Shown piece after piece: positions 19,447 to 29,380 of a stretch of 64,000 bases of DNA. The stretch is from Diplonema japonicum. Taxonomy: Eukaryota; Euglenozoa; Diplonemea; Diplonemida; Diplonemidae. Position 1 is the first letter of the stretch. Each line of letters starts with the position of its first letter. The DNA lies in contig OZ025730.1 of assembly GCA_964019335.1 (NCBI GenBank), positions 337,001 to 401,000 of the forward strand, given 5' to 3'. A program made the translations under genes and the position numbers. The notes under the pieces are model-generated. The model worked only from the letters and a program-made list of their open reading frames with translations. It searched no databases and was not told the origin of the DNA.

Positions 19447-21069
19447 TCAGATCTTTTGATTCTTGGGGCTCGGCGACGTCTGTGCGTGGGTCTCCGATTC
19501 ACCCCTCTTCCGTGAGCTCTCGGCCCTGGCAGCCTCCGCCTGTGCTTTCTCCTGCGCCGCCCTTGAACTGGGGAATTCTGCCTCCGACAGCTTCACCCTA
19601 TGCTGTTTCCCCCGGAAGCTCCTCTCGTTCTTGTTTGGTGCATCTTCCCGTGTCCAGTCCCTAATCGTCAGGGAATGAAGTTTTTCCCCCCTCGCAATAA
19701 GCCTGGCGGTGGGAGGGGTGGTGGCCCGAACGAGCCATCTCGAACCTTCTAGTCTGTCCAAGTGGCTAATGGACCATCCACATCCTGCGAGGTCGTTCAT
19801 CAAGTCACACGGGTGTTCCCAGCTGAGGCACCCTTCCAGGATATATTTGTCCCCAGCCTTCCGCGCCGGGAGAAGTATGGGGTTGACCCTTGCCAGTACC
19901 TCGCTGCGGACTGCTCCTCTCGGTAGCATTAGGGCCAGTCCGATCGGCGTTACCGTGAGTGAGGTGCCTATTGATGCTGTGGGGACATCGGCCGCCTTGA
20001 TCCCCTTCTTCAACTGGATGACCTCCAGTCTGTCTGCAGCGAACGCGTGTGTCCAGAATACACATTGGTCTCCCGATGCGACCAGCAGTCTAATCGCGTG
20101 CTCAGGGTCCACCCGTACCAGGGCAGAGGCGGTGTTGTTCTCGGTCGAGCGGTTGATCCTGAAGACGTTTTGCGGGGTTACCTTGAAGGGACCCTCCTTG
20201 TCTCGCGCCGCTAGAAGTGCCATTCTTTTAATGGCATTGCCGTCCGCTGTTCGCTTCCACTGTGCAGCTGAGCAATGGTCCTTTGCAATCACTGCCTTGA
20301 GGATAACGGTCCCTTTGCTGTCCTTGGGAGGGGCGTCCATGGCTTGCGGTAGTACTTCGTCCCCCAGGACCCAGGTTTTCATAATGCCCCTCGAGGTTGG
20401 GGAGTCGGACTCGGTTCCACCAGAGAATGGTTGGGTGCTGATGATTTTGAAAGTCAGGCCGAGGGCCTTGAGGCGTGCGGAGAGTTGGACAGGGTCTGCG
20501 GGATTAAAATATATTCCTGTCGTGAGTTTGTCCGGGAGCGCGTTGTGTATCTGCATATCTCCCCAGTGCTGCTGGATCAGGGCTAAGGGGGGTTTGGCGG
20601 GGCCCGGTCTGCTCATCCAGTTGGTGGCGGCTCCAAGGTAGGACTTGGTGTTACCTCTTGAAGCCTTCCTTGGCGGGGTCCTCTTCTCGTTCGACTTGGC
20701 GGTGGGTTGCGGCTGCTGACTATTCTTGCCTTGCTGCTTGTGCGGTTGTCCTTTAGGCTGTTGGTATTGTTGCTGCTGAACCTGTTGCTGTTGTTGTTGG
20801 AATTGTTTCTGGGGCTGATGAACTTGTTGGAGCTGCTTGAGTGGCGGCTGTTGCGTGTACGATTGTTGGGGTTGTGGTGAGGAATTTTGGAATTGCTGTT
20901 GTTGAACTTGGGCCTGTAGCGGAGTGGGCTGCTGGGGTGAGGACTTCTGTGCCATCTCGACCAGCTGCAGGATGCAGCCTAGGGTGGTCAGGACGAGGCT
21001 TCTGTTCTCCTCGGATAGTTCGCCTGCGAGCAGGCTCTGGGCTCTCTGGACCAGTTGATGGGGGTCCAT
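19447..21069 (-). CDS. LINE ORF1, Gln/Pro-rich RNA-binding-type protein
   Basis: 540 residues from ATG 21069; the frame is open to 21225 using a non-ATG codon. After a short helical N-terminus, residues about 45-130 are dominated by Gln and Pro, followed by a basic segment and a globular half with no recognised RNA-binding motif (WMSRPGPAKP, then AAQWKRTADGNAIKR). The C-terminus is Ala/Glu/Arg-rich. ORF1 proteins of LINEs are nucleic-acid chaperones; that role is inferred from position. It ends in TGA followed by CAG and is in frame with ORF2. Confidence 0.75.
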   Translation of the reverse strand: MDPHQLVQRAQSLLAGELSEENRSLVLTTLGCILQLVEMAQKSSPQQPTPLQAQVQQQQFQNSSPQPQQSYTQQPPLKQLQQVHQPQKQFQQQQQQVQQQQYQQPKGQPHKQQGKNSQQPQPTAKSNEKRTPPRKASRGNTKSYLGAATNWMSRPGPAKPPLALIQQHWGDMQIHNALPDKLTTGIYFNPADPVQLSARLKALGLTFKIISTQPFSGGTESDSPTSRGIMKTWVLGDEVLPQAMDAPPKDSKGTVILKAVIAKDHCSAAQWKRTADGNAIKRMALLAARDKEGPFKVTPQNVFRINRSTENNTASALVRVDPEHAIRLLVASGDQCVFWTHAFAADRLEVIQLKKGIKAADVPTASIGTSLTVTPIGLALMLPRGAVRSEVLARVNPILLPARKAGDKYILEGCLSWEHPCDLMNDLAGCGWSISHLDRLEGSRWLVRATTPPTARLIARGEKLHSLTIRDWTREDAPNKNERSFRGKQHRVKLSEAEFPSSRAAQEKAQAEAARAESSRKRGESETHAQTSPSPKNQKI

Positions 21070-21324
21070 GTTAAGAGCGTGATGGGGGAAGTGGAGTACG
21101 GAAAGGGGGTTGTGGGATGACGGAGTCGGTCGCTTTCTTACACTTACACTGTCACTGTCACTATTACTCTCACTGTCACTGTTACCGTATTTATACTGTT
21201 CTTTTCTTCCTGATATTGTCGTCACTTCTAAACACTTGCTTGGATATATCCGGTTGTGGTCTGGTCAATATATTTTTTCTTTTCAAACCGTTCTACCTGG
21301 TTCCTTTATTGGCACGGTCGATAC

Positions 21325-21356
21325 CAATAAAGTACAGAAACAATAAAGTACAGAAA
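21325..21356. repeat. Two tandem 16-bp units
   Basis: The unit CAATAAAGTACAGAAA occurs at 21325-21340 and again at 21341-21356. It lies at the presumed 5' flank of the LINE and may mark its boundary. Confidence 0.7.
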
Positions 21357-22110
21357 CTGTAGCTTTAGAATCGTTGGTGGAAAAAAGAACAGGAAAAGAC
21401 GCCGAAATACATTCCCACAATTTCTGTGTGTAGTAGAGGAGGGAAATGCTTTGACTTCTTTAGAGATACGAGGCGTGCGCATAAATTTTTTTTTTTAAAA
21501 AAAGAAGAGGGGTGAAGGATTTATCTAAATAGAAATGACTTCGGGGGGGGGGGGGGGGGGGGGGGGATACTGCAAATCAAGAGTATTTTTTAGGCTGTGG
21601 GGACACAGAAGATGAGAAGATAAATTGTTCTTGTGGGTGGGCTGGGGACACCCGAATAGCCAGCTCAAGGGGAAACAAGGATCAAGGGAGAAAAAAAAAA
21701 AGAAAAAAAGTTTGCAACAAAAACCACTCTTAGCTGAGCCATTCTGTATTATACTGTTAGGGATATTGCCACGAAAAAAAAAAAACCTAGAGAAATCTCT
21801 TATTTCCTTTTTTTTTCAGATGGGGGGGAGGGGGGGGGAGATTGTATTTTGGTTTATCACAGTAGCCAAATAAATACTCTGTATTGGAGAAGGGTACTTT
21901 TTTTCTCTTTTTTTTTCTCTCCCTTCGAGATCACAACAAAAGGCCGTAAGTAACCACCGGACATGACCTTAAACCATAGACAATAGAAGAAAGAGGAAAG
22001 AGAAGAAGAAGAGAAAAAAAAAAGAAGATCGAGATTCTGCTACATAAAAAGTCACTTTGGGAAACCCAAGTGGTGCATATTTTTTTTTCAAAAAAAATAT
22101 ATGAAGTTTC

Positions 22111-22142
<32 letters not shown>

Positions 22143-22294
22143 CCCTTCATTCTCTTTCCTTCGTTCCCTCTTTTCCAAAAATTTAAAAGAAACTAACTTT
22201 TACATGTTGCCTCTTGGAACATTTTCAGCCATAAATGGCTATCATGCTACCATTTCATGGAAAAAAAAAAAAAAAAAAAAAAAAAAAAGGACCT
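21357..22294. other. Spacer with 24-G and long T runs
   Basis: Contains G24 at 21543-21566, a T run of about 30 near 22112 and an A run of about 29 near 22260. Frames are low-complexity and no gene is seen. Confidence 0.6.
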
Positions 22295-23593
22295 TCACTC
22301 CTCAAGAATCTTCTCCCATATCATCACCGAGGGACTTATTGTCACACCCTCTTCTACATCGCCTGTGAAGGGGGTTATTTTAGCACTGCCGTTGTGCTCA
22401 GAAGAGGGCATTGCTTGTTCACAAACAACGGCCCTTGCATGCCAACTGTGGGATCCCACACTGGAATTCCCGCTGCACTGTGAAAGAACCCAGAAGGAAG
22501 ACCAAACGAACATATAATAAGACATCACCTCATCGGGACTCGTACCGAAGTAGGCGGAAAGCCTCTCGAGGCTCTCAGAAGATAGTTTTTTCTGAAATAT
22601 TTTCTCGCCCCAAGCTGACAGGGAGAACGATCGAAGCCCGCACCATACATTCAAAAGCGTGAAGACAAAACCCTGATCGACGTCAGGGTACGCACCACGG
22701 AGCGCACCAGTGTTGACCACAAACTTATCCAGCGAATCCCCCCATCCCCATTGCCCTGCTTTTTTCATTAGCAGTGTGTCCTTTAAAGTGTGGGTGGTGA
22801 TAATAGTACCGGCGGCCTTTGCGATGCTCTGCTGAAGCGATTCAACACTCTGGTTCCCATCCACCGTTTCGACAAAGGAGACTTCAACCCCTGTGAAGGG
22901 ATGGGCGAGCATGAGTACCCAGGTGATGGGGGAGGTCCCATAGCACCATGATAGGTCGAGTTCACTGTGGGTTTGGTATGTGATGGTGACTGCTTGTATT
23001 TTTGCGTTCAAGGTGAACACGCCTTGCTGGAGCTGTATGGTGTAGTCGGATGAAGTGCATGTTCCTTCAGGGAATATCAGAACAGGGTGCGGCCACTGGC
23101 CCGGGTTGTCAGTTCGGTTAGCCACCTCTTGCAGCGTTGCTGCACGTGAGTCTTTTGATGACCGATTGACGGAAATGGTTTGGCACGATTTTGTAAAGAC
23201 GCCGGTGCTTTCTGCACGTGCTACGGGGTACGCTGGGGCAACCCACATGAGCAGCAAGCCGTCTGCCCATGTTGTGTGGTTTGCCACCAGAATCCGTGAA
23301 TCTGGTTCTTGTTTGCCTTTCACGTGGACCCACATGAACCCTGCAACGAAGAGCATTGCCCTGAACACAGCCCTCTCGAGCTTGAACAGAATCGACCGAC
23401 ACGGGCAGCAAGAGCTCACCACCATCGTTGCCAAAACCCATGCCATTGCCATCAACAGAAATATCAATATTACCCTCACCACGACTAGAACCCAGCCGAA
23501 GAGGATCAGCCACACCACACCCTTCACCCCTATCCCAGGGCTTTTGTTGCAAAAGGCCTTTGCATCTTGTGGCGGTATTTTCGGCGGTTGCAT
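22295..23593 (-). CDS. 1-acyl-lysophospholipid acyltransferase (LPLAT/LPCAT-like)
   Basis: 432 residues, ATG 23593. Two or three hydrophobic segments lie within residues 24-90. The catalytic NHTTWAD (HX4D box, residues 105-111) and the substrate-binding FPEGTCTS (174-181) are both intact, with the spacing of the PlsC/LPCAT family. The enzyme would transfer an acyl group from acyl-CoA to a lysophospholipid (PC or PA type) at the ER. The EF-hand region of animal LPCAT1/2 is not evident. A C-terminal extension (about 250-432) is family-unspecific. Substrate choice cannot be read from the sequence. Confidence 0.88.
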   Translation of the reverse strand: MQPPKIPPQDAKAFCNKSPGIGVKGVVWLILFGWVLVVVRVILIFLLMAMAWVLATMVVSSCCPCRSILFKLERAVFRAMLFVAGFMWVHVKGKQEPDSRILVANHTTWADGLLLMWVAPAYPVARAESTGVFTKSCQTISVNRSSKDSRAATLQEVANRTDNPGQWPHPVLIFPEGTCTSSDYTIQLQQGVFTLNAKIQAVTITYQTHSELDLSWCYGTSPITWVLMLAHPFTGVEVSFVETVDGNQSVESLQQSIAKAAGTIITTHTLKDTLLMKKAGQWGWGDSLDKFVVNTGALRGAYPDVDQGFVFTLLNVWCGLRSFSLSAWGEKIFQKKLSSESLERLSAYFGTSPDEVMSYYMFVWSSFWVLSQCSGNSSVGSHSWHARAVVCEQAMPSSEHNGSAKITPFTGDVEEGVTISPSVMIWEKILEE

Positions 23594-24006
23594 GAACGCA
23601 TGTATTTTGTTTGCTCCTTTTAGATTTTAGAAGGTGGGTGAAAAGAAGGGGGTGACAATAATGCTCGGAAAGAAGAAGAAAGTGCACACAAATAACTTTC
23701 CTTCTTTCTTAATGGCATACGAAGTAGAGCACTGAAGGGAGGGAGGAATAGATGAGATAGAGATGTAGGTGTAAATAAACTAAAAAAAAGAGGGGTCACG
23801 CTGACAGCAATAAACGTTTCTTTTTTTTTTTTTCCTTTTTTTTTTTTTTTCTTTTTTTTTTTTTCGTTCGTAAGTGCTGGACATCGCTTGGAGGTGCCCA
23901 TGCGGTTTTCTTCAAAAGAAAAAGGAACACCTGGGCAGCGCGAGCCAACATAGAGCATACGGTAAAGGGGGAGAGAGAGGGGAACCACAAATACTAATTT
24001 CTCCAT
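23594..24006. other. Intergenic spacer
   Basis: T-rich runs at 23820-23865 and otherwise unremarkable sequence; no coding signal on either strand. Confidence 0.5.
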
Positions 24007-25125
24007 TCACCCTGAAGACCAACCGGACCCTGTTCCCGTGCCTGTGCCTGTTGACATGAAGGCCCTGAACTTCTTCCTAAGCGCTTGGTGGAAGGGCGTC
24101 TTAGTGTCCTCCTTCTTCACCTCCTCTGCCTTCTTCAACCCTTTTTTCCCCTGGCTAAGGTCGGCACTTGTAATGAGCTTGTGCTTCTTGGGGGTAGAGG
24201 GTTGCCTTGAAGCCGGCGACGCCTTCGCTCTTGGGGATGTGGGGTGGATTGGTGGCAGTGACACGGGGCGGGGACCAGGTGGTGGGGGCGTCTTCCCAAG
24301 CCCCGTTGAGGGGGGCAACGGAGGCGGCGGCGGTGGTGGTGGTGGGGCACCTTTCTGCATGGGTGGTGGCGGCGGTGGTGGAGCACCTTTCTGCACGGGT
24401 GGCGGCGGCGGCGGCGGCGGTGGAGCACCTTTCTGCACAGGCGGCTGTGGGGATACTTGAAGAGCTGACTGTTCAAACCCCGTGGCAGTGGACATTGTGG
24501 TGCGAGAGGGCGACCCGCTTGGCAGCAGGGAGGGCACAGGAACATGGGCAGGTGCACGCTGCTCTGAGGGTTCCATAGTCGGCTCGGTAGAAATCTCTAA
24601 GCTGGTCCTTGAGCGGCGTGAGGGGGGCACCCCCTGAGGGAAGTTGTTAAGAGGTGACTCCATGGCGAGGTGGCGTAGAGGGCGGAGCTCAATACGACTT
24701 TCCGAAGAGAGCGTGCGAGGTTGCTGCTCGGGGTGTGCTGTGTGGTGCATAAGGCTGTGCAGGAAGTCAGTCACATCACCCTCACAGGCACGCAGCCCTA
24801 TGACGGCACCCAGCACGTCTGACTGGAAGCAGTAGAAGTGTGTGCCGACCAGCTTGACATCCATCCCTTTGCAGATCTCGTGCACGAAGACGAGGCCTTC
24901 GCCCTGCAGCCCCACCATGGCTAAGTACCCTACGCCCCTTCTCTCTGTGATATAGACAGGCCCAGCTTGCCCACTCCACACCCACCCTTGTGCCATGTCC
25001 TTCACTAGATATAATTTACAACAGGCGTACCCCTGAGGCTCCATCCCAGACTCAAGCTGCTCTCTGCACGCCTCATCTTCCTCTATGGTGAGGCGGCCCT
25101 CTGCTGTAAGGGTGTGAACGGACAT
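24007..25125 (-). CDS. WH1/EVH1-like domain protein with poly-proline tract
   Basis: 372 residues. Residues about 15-130 resemble a WH1/EVH1 fold as in WASP and Ena proteins (CCKLYLVKDMAQGWVWSG, GVGYLAMVG, GTHFYCFQSD, GLRACEGDVTDFLHSLM). A linker leads to three or four runs of 7-9 prolines, each ending in a VQKGA or MQKGA unit, which are profilin- or SH3-binding type sequences. A short basic helical tail (FHQALRKKFRAFMS) follows, but the acidic Arp2/3-binding end of WASP is absent. A role in actin regulation is inferred. It could be a divergent WASP-family or WIP-interacting protein. Confidence 0.7.
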   Translation of the reverse strand: MSVHTLTAEGRLTIEEDEACREQLESGMEPQGYACCKLYLVKDMAQGWVWSGQAGPVYITERRGVGYLAMVGLQGEGLVFVHEICKGMDVKLVGTHFYCFQSDVLGAVIGLRACEGDVTDFLHSLMHHTAHPEQQPRTLSSESRIELRPLRHLAMESPLNNFPQGVPPSRRSRTSLEISTEPTMEPSEQRAPAHVPVPSLLPSGSPSRTTMSTATGFEQSALQVSPQPPVQKGAPPPPPPPPPVQKGAPPPPPPPMQKGAPPPPPPPPPLPPSTGLGKTPPPPGPRPVSLPPIHPTSPRAKASPASRQPSTPKKHKLITSADLSQGKKGLKKAEEVKKEDTKTPFHQALRKKFRAFMSTGTGTGTGSGWSSG

Positions 25126-25939
25126 CTACTTCCTTGGTTTCTTTTTCTTTTTTTCTTTTTTGAAAGGTGCGTAACAGGACGATGAAGAGAAAAAGAAAAA
25201 GAAAAAAAAAAAAACGCAAGTCAAAAAAAAAAGGAAAAAGAAAGTCACGGATACCAAAAGAGGAAAAAAAAATGAAGGGGGGGTGGGGGTGGGGTAAAAG
25301 GAAAAAAAAGGAAAAAAAGGGAAAAAAGGAAAAAAAAGGGGGGGTAATTACAGAAAGGGGATAAAGGAAAAATGAATGGCAATGAAGAAAAATAGGGAAA
25401 TTAAGAGAAGGTGGTAGGGGGGGCATGGGACGGGGCTCTCACAGGGTCTTTCTCTTCCTTCAGACTTCCTTGATATTGCTTTTTTTCTTTATTTGTAATT
25501 TTTATTTTTCTTGTTCTATTCCTCTGGTCTACATCTTTTCAAGCTTTGGTGGTAAAAAATACCTCTATAAAGAGCAAGAGAAGAAGAAGAAGAAGGGGGT
25601 GGTCTGAATGAACGAATGAGGCCTTGCAAAAAAACCCTCAAAAAAGAAAAAAAAAAGGGGGGGGAACCATGAAGGGCACAGGAATACAGGGGAAATTCCA
25701 GCGACAAGAAAAGAGAAACGGGGAATAGAAAAAGGAAAAGAAAGGGAAAAAAAAAGAAAGAAATATCATACAACAGGGGAGGGGGGAAGAAAAAAAAAAC
25801 ACTTTTTTGTTAAACCTCTCTTTCTTCTTTTTTTTTATTTTTTTTCCTTTTTTTTTTTTTTTTTTCAAAGCAACTTTCGCTGAACACCAAAGAGAAAAAA
25901 AAAATACAAATCTGACAGCAAGGGAAGGCAAACATTCTT

Positions 25940-25972
<33 letters not shown>

Positions 25973-26075
25973 CGCTGTCTTATAATTTACTTTTTATCGT
26001 ATTTAAGTCATCAGTTCTTTGCCATCTATTTTTTTTTTTTTTTTTTTTTTTTCTTCAAAAAAAATTTCTCTCCCT
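25126..26075. other. Long purine/pyrimidine-rich spacer
   Basis: Mostly A/G-rich from 25180 to 25420 and 25640-25800, then T-rich. On the coding strand this is almost pure pyrimidine upstream of the type I membrane protein's 3' neighbour. No gene is seen. Confidence 0.6.
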
Positions 26076-26404
26076 TCATACCCAATCACAGTCCTGCTCA
26101 GTAAGTTCCGTCTGGTCGCGCAGGCGCATTTTTTCCATCTCGGAGTCCTTGATCCCCTTGAGTTCCATTTCCCTCTCATCGAAAGTGTTCAAGGCAGCGT
26201 CCTTCTCCACCCTGGCTCTGTTCAAGTTCGCGATTTCCTTCTCCTTCTGTTCGATCCTCACCTGGTCCTTCTGAGCGGACTGAGCAACATGCACGAAGGC
26301 TGCGGACACAATCATTGGGACGACCAGCATGGCAACAACTCCCATAAGAAGGGGGATCAGAAGGCGGGTGCTCTTGTGGCCCCTCTGCGTTTTTTTATTT
26401 AAAA

Positions 26405-26439
<35 letters not shown>

Positions 26440-27184
26440 ATTCTCCTTGGCATACCCCCCTGACAGGCTCCAGCTGGTCGGTGATGAAGAAGGCGTCGGT
26501 GCTGATCCAAAGCGAGTCGAACTTGATCTGGGCAGGGTAGCTGGTCGAGAGCTCCACGATCACGTCGTTGAAGTTGTCGGCAATGTTCTGTTTTTTTTTT
26601 TTTTTTTTTTTTTTCTTCTGTCCACACCTCAGGAATGGAAAGCATGGACACCCTGACGAAGGAGTTCCAGAAGTTGGAAGGCACCACCTCGGCACCGTTG
26701 GGGGTCTGTAATTTCTTTTTTTTTGTTCCCCCCCTTTTTTTTTTACCTTGACTCTTCCCGTGACGGTGCTCACATCTGACGACTCGACCACTCTGTCGAA
26801 CCTAATGCTGCTGTAGATGGTATCTGCCACGGCAGGGTCGAAGCTCGTCCCCAGGTCGAAGAATGTCTGGGTGACAAACGCGCTGAACTGCCCGTTGGGA
26901 TGCTGTGCTGTGAGCGACGCCTCGAGCTCGGTCCTCTTCCTCGCTGCCACTGTGTTGTAAGCTGTGCCAAGCGCCTCTCTGAAAGTTCTCCTGTTGAAGG
27001 TGCCCCTGACAGCACCTGTTGTTGTGATGAAGCACGCGTCATGGCAGTTCAAGTAAAACGAAAAGTTGACATCCTTCCTTTCAAACTGGCCGATGGGGGA
27101 GTTTGCGAACTCTACCTCCCCGTTGGTCCCGCCCTGACAGCTCACAAGAGCTGGCAACAGACACAAAGCCGCCACACGCATCAT
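26076..27184 (-). CDS. Type I membrane protein, four exons with poly(A) introns
   Basis: Exons 27184-26747, 26705-26628, 26587-26456 and 26384-26076 join in one frame to 318 residues. The introns are 41, 40 and 71 nt, all phase 0, each with GT...AG ends and a long A-run near the 3' end. Unspliced translation gives poly-lysine at each intron, and splicing restores an ordinary sequence. The product has a signal peptide (MMRVAALCLLPALVSC), a Cys-poor ectodomain of about 200 residues (paired Cys near residues 50-55), a transmembrane helix (LLIPLLMGVVAMLVVPMIV) and a cytosolic coiled coil of about 70 residues. I do not recognise the ectodomain. Confidence 0.8.
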
Positions 27185-27614
27185 GTTGTCGGTGTTCTTT
27201 CTTTGGGGGGGGACAGCCTTTTTTTTTTTTTTTTTTTTCAATTTTTTTTTGTAAAGTGGTGGCAACATCGACGAAAAATGCAGCCCGATGCTCACAAATT
27301 AAGTTGTTACCCCCCCCCTTGCCCTCTCCGCTCTATTTGAAGCGGAGCGCAGAAGCCGTGGTCGCCCATTGTGCACAAGATGGCAAAGGCCTTCGAGAAG
27401 GGAAGTGGGGAAAAGAAAATTTGTTGACCCCCTTAACAAAACGGACAGCAGACAAAAGAAAGGAACAAAAAAAGAAAGAGGGAAAGATACAAAAAAAAGA
27501 AAAGGACAATTACAATAAAAGAGGAAACAAAAAAAGGGGGGGGGGTACATTAATTACGGCAGCACCTCGTTATAACTAAGGAGGGAGAACTTGTGTCCTG
27601 TAACTAACCTCTTT
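27185..27614. other. Intergenic spacer
   Basis: G/T runs near 27200-27250 and A-rich sequence at 27465-27540. No convincing gene. Confidence 0.5.
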
Positions 27615-29273
27615 TCAGTAGTTCCCTCCGAGGCCTCCGATGCCGTAGACAGAGGAGTTGCCGCTGCATATCATGCCCGTGAGGTTCTTTGGGAGGTCGG
27701 CAAGAGGCTGCAGGAGGATGCTCTTGTCGATTTTGAACTGCTCGGTTTGGGCAGCAAGGTCTCGCTTCATGGCGTGGCAGGTGTCTGAGAGGCGGGATGC
27801 TTCGAGGGAGAGGTGGTTGTGCTTCAGGGTGAGCGTGTCTATGGCAGTGGTGAGTGTGTTATGCTCGGAGTTCAACGCGGCGCAGACTTTGTCGTGGTTC
27901 TCCCCAAGGAGGGGACGCTGCTCACGGAGGCGGAGGCGTTTGCAAATAATATCACGCTCCTTGATCCTCTCATCAGTGCTCGTCTTCAGCAAGTCTAGCT
28001 GTGTGTTTGTCTTCGTCTGCTCGTCTTGCAGCGCTGCCATCCTAGCCTTCCCGCTTTCCAACTGTGCTTCTTCATACGCCAGTCTTGTCTTTACCGCCTT
28101 CATGATCTTCTCCTCGTTCTTCTTGCATCTGTCCTCCATTGTGGTCACGTCTTTTTTGTACTTCCTGCGGCTCTCTACTGACTTTAAGAGTAGTGTCTCC
28201 GCTTCTCTAAGCACCTCTGCCGGGTCAGTCTCTTCGCCCCCACTGTCGGGGTCCACGTCATGATTGTGCAGGTCCAGGTTGTCCATCTCCAGCGATGATG
28301 ATATCGCCTCGCTTGCCGCTGTCAGTTTTGCCTCCACCCTCCGCAGGTCCCGCACAGTCCCCTCAGACGCCTTCAGCATTGTGTCTAGCTCCCCGCAGTA
28401 CTTCTTCACTGTCTCCTCCTGCTTATGCAGGGTCTCGCTTACGGTATCGCGCCGTCCCTTCCTTGCATCGATGACCTTTCTTACAGACTTCATCCCCGTT
28501 GTGCGCACCCCGCGGATTTCCATCAGGAACCCGAACACACGCTGCGTCACGAGAGACTCTTCTCTGATCGTCTGCAGGGTCTTCTGTGCCTGTGTTTTGA
28601 GTGTCTCAGCTGCGCGGCGATGACGGCGGAGCTCCTCTGCGGTGATCTGCGATGTCCTCGCTACCTTCTTTCGTGTCGCTTCGTTGGCGGCGACACTGGA
28701 CTCGCGCACCTTGGCGACGAAGGCACGGTGGGCATCCGCGAGGACAGGTGGCGGGACCACGGAACCAGGGGAGTGGTAAGACTGACTGCGGTACTCAGGT
28801 GAGGCAGCCTGCACTGCTTGGCTCTGCGGGGTGTCGAACTGCACTTCGGAAGGCGGCATCTTCCTTCCGGAAAACCTCCCCTTCGAATGCCGGACAGAAG
28901 GCGATGAAGACATGTTCTGCATGGGGCTGGACGAGCTCTCGCGCACTCTTTGCGAGGCCCACTTCCGTTCTTCGTCCTGGTCCAGCACGCGAGTCACCTT
29001 GTACACGGAGGACGACTGTGCGGGCCCTAACTCCTGCGGTGCGGGGCTCACGCTGCACCCCCTCGTGCCATCCCTGCGTACCACCCATACCGAAGCAGGA
29101 GAGTTGTTCCCAGACGGGCTCCTGCTCCTGCTCCTGCTCGACTTCTCATAAGGCACGCCCCTAGCATTGTAGAACCGCTTCAGCACCGTGTCGTCATAGC
29201 TCTGCGTGACCCTGTCGATGCTTGACGGCAGCTTCTTACACAAGGGGTTCTCGACCTTTGTGTTCAAATGCAT
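27615..29273 (-). CDS. Tektin-like coiled-coil protein, probably axonemal
   Basis: 552 residues, single exon. The N-terminal 180 residues are Ser/Arg/Pro-rich and disordered. From about residue 185 it is almost continuously helical. The C-terminal 80 residues (RPLLGENHDKVCAALNSEH, then TLTLKHNHLSLEASRLSDTC, then LAAQTEQFKID) follow the spacing of the tektin end segment that starts with RPNVELC. Tektins form filaments inside doublet microtubules. Sequence match is partial, so a tektin-like microtubule inner protein is inferred rather than shown. An alternative is another long coiled-coil flagellar protein. Confidence 0.55.
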   Translation of the reverse strand: MHLNTKVENPLCKKLPSSIDRVTQSYDDTVLKRFYNARGVPYEKSSRSRSRSPSGNNSPASVWVVRRDGTRGCSVSPAPQELGPAQSSSVYKVTRVLDQDEERKWASQRVRESSSSPMQNMSSSPSVRHSKGRFSGRKMPPSEVQFDTPQSQAVQAASPEYRSQSYHSPGSVVPPPVLADAHRAFVAKVRESSVAANEATRKKVARTSQITAEELRRHRRAAETLKTQAQKTLQTIREESLVTQRVFGFLMEIRGVRTTGMKSVRKVIDARKGRRDTVSETLHKQEETVKKYCGELDTMLKASEGTVRDLRRVEAKLTAASEAISSSLEMDNLDLHNHDVDPDSGGEETDPAEVLREAETLLLKSVESRRKYKKDVTTMEDRCKKNEEKIMKAVKTRLAYEEAQLESGKARMAALQDEQTKTNTQLDLLKTSTDERIKERDIICKRLRLREQRPLLGENHDKVCAALNSEHNTLTTAIDTLTLKHNHLSLEASRLSDTCHAMKRDLAAQTEQFKIDKSILLQPLADLPKNLTGMICSGNSSVYGIGGLGGNY

Positions 29274-29380
29274 ATTTACCCCTCCCCTCCCCTCCTTCTA
29301 TGATTAACAATGGTACGATAGTCAACGAAAGGGATGAAATCTCCAAAGAAAAAAAAGAAAAAAAAAAAAGTGAGAGAAAC

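Larger units (their letters stand above)
15000..21360 (-). mobile_element. Apparently intact LINE (non-LTR retrotransposon), Ingi/L1Tc-like
   Basis: The element carries a Gln/Pro-rich ORF1 (21069-19447) and an ORF2 with AP-type endonuclease, reverse transcriptase and a C-terminal CCHC. Both frames are free of internal damage, so the copy may be recently active. The two ORFs lie in the same frame, separated by one TGA at 19447-19449. A 2A-like NPGP motif sits near the ORF2 start. The boundaries are estimates: the 3' side seems to lie shortly after 15067 and the 5' side near 21225-21360, where a 16-bp direct repeat occurs. I found no convincing target duplication or poly(A) tail for this copy. 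Confidence 0.85.

Noticed and set aside
19447-19449. TGA as selenocysteine between LINE ORFs
   Set aside because: No redox motif around it and no selenium insertion element recognised; read-through or reinitiation is simpler.
26399-27295. Single 298-codon frame with poly-lysine
   Set aside because: The lysine runs are A-rich introns; the four-exon model gives a coherent membrane protein.
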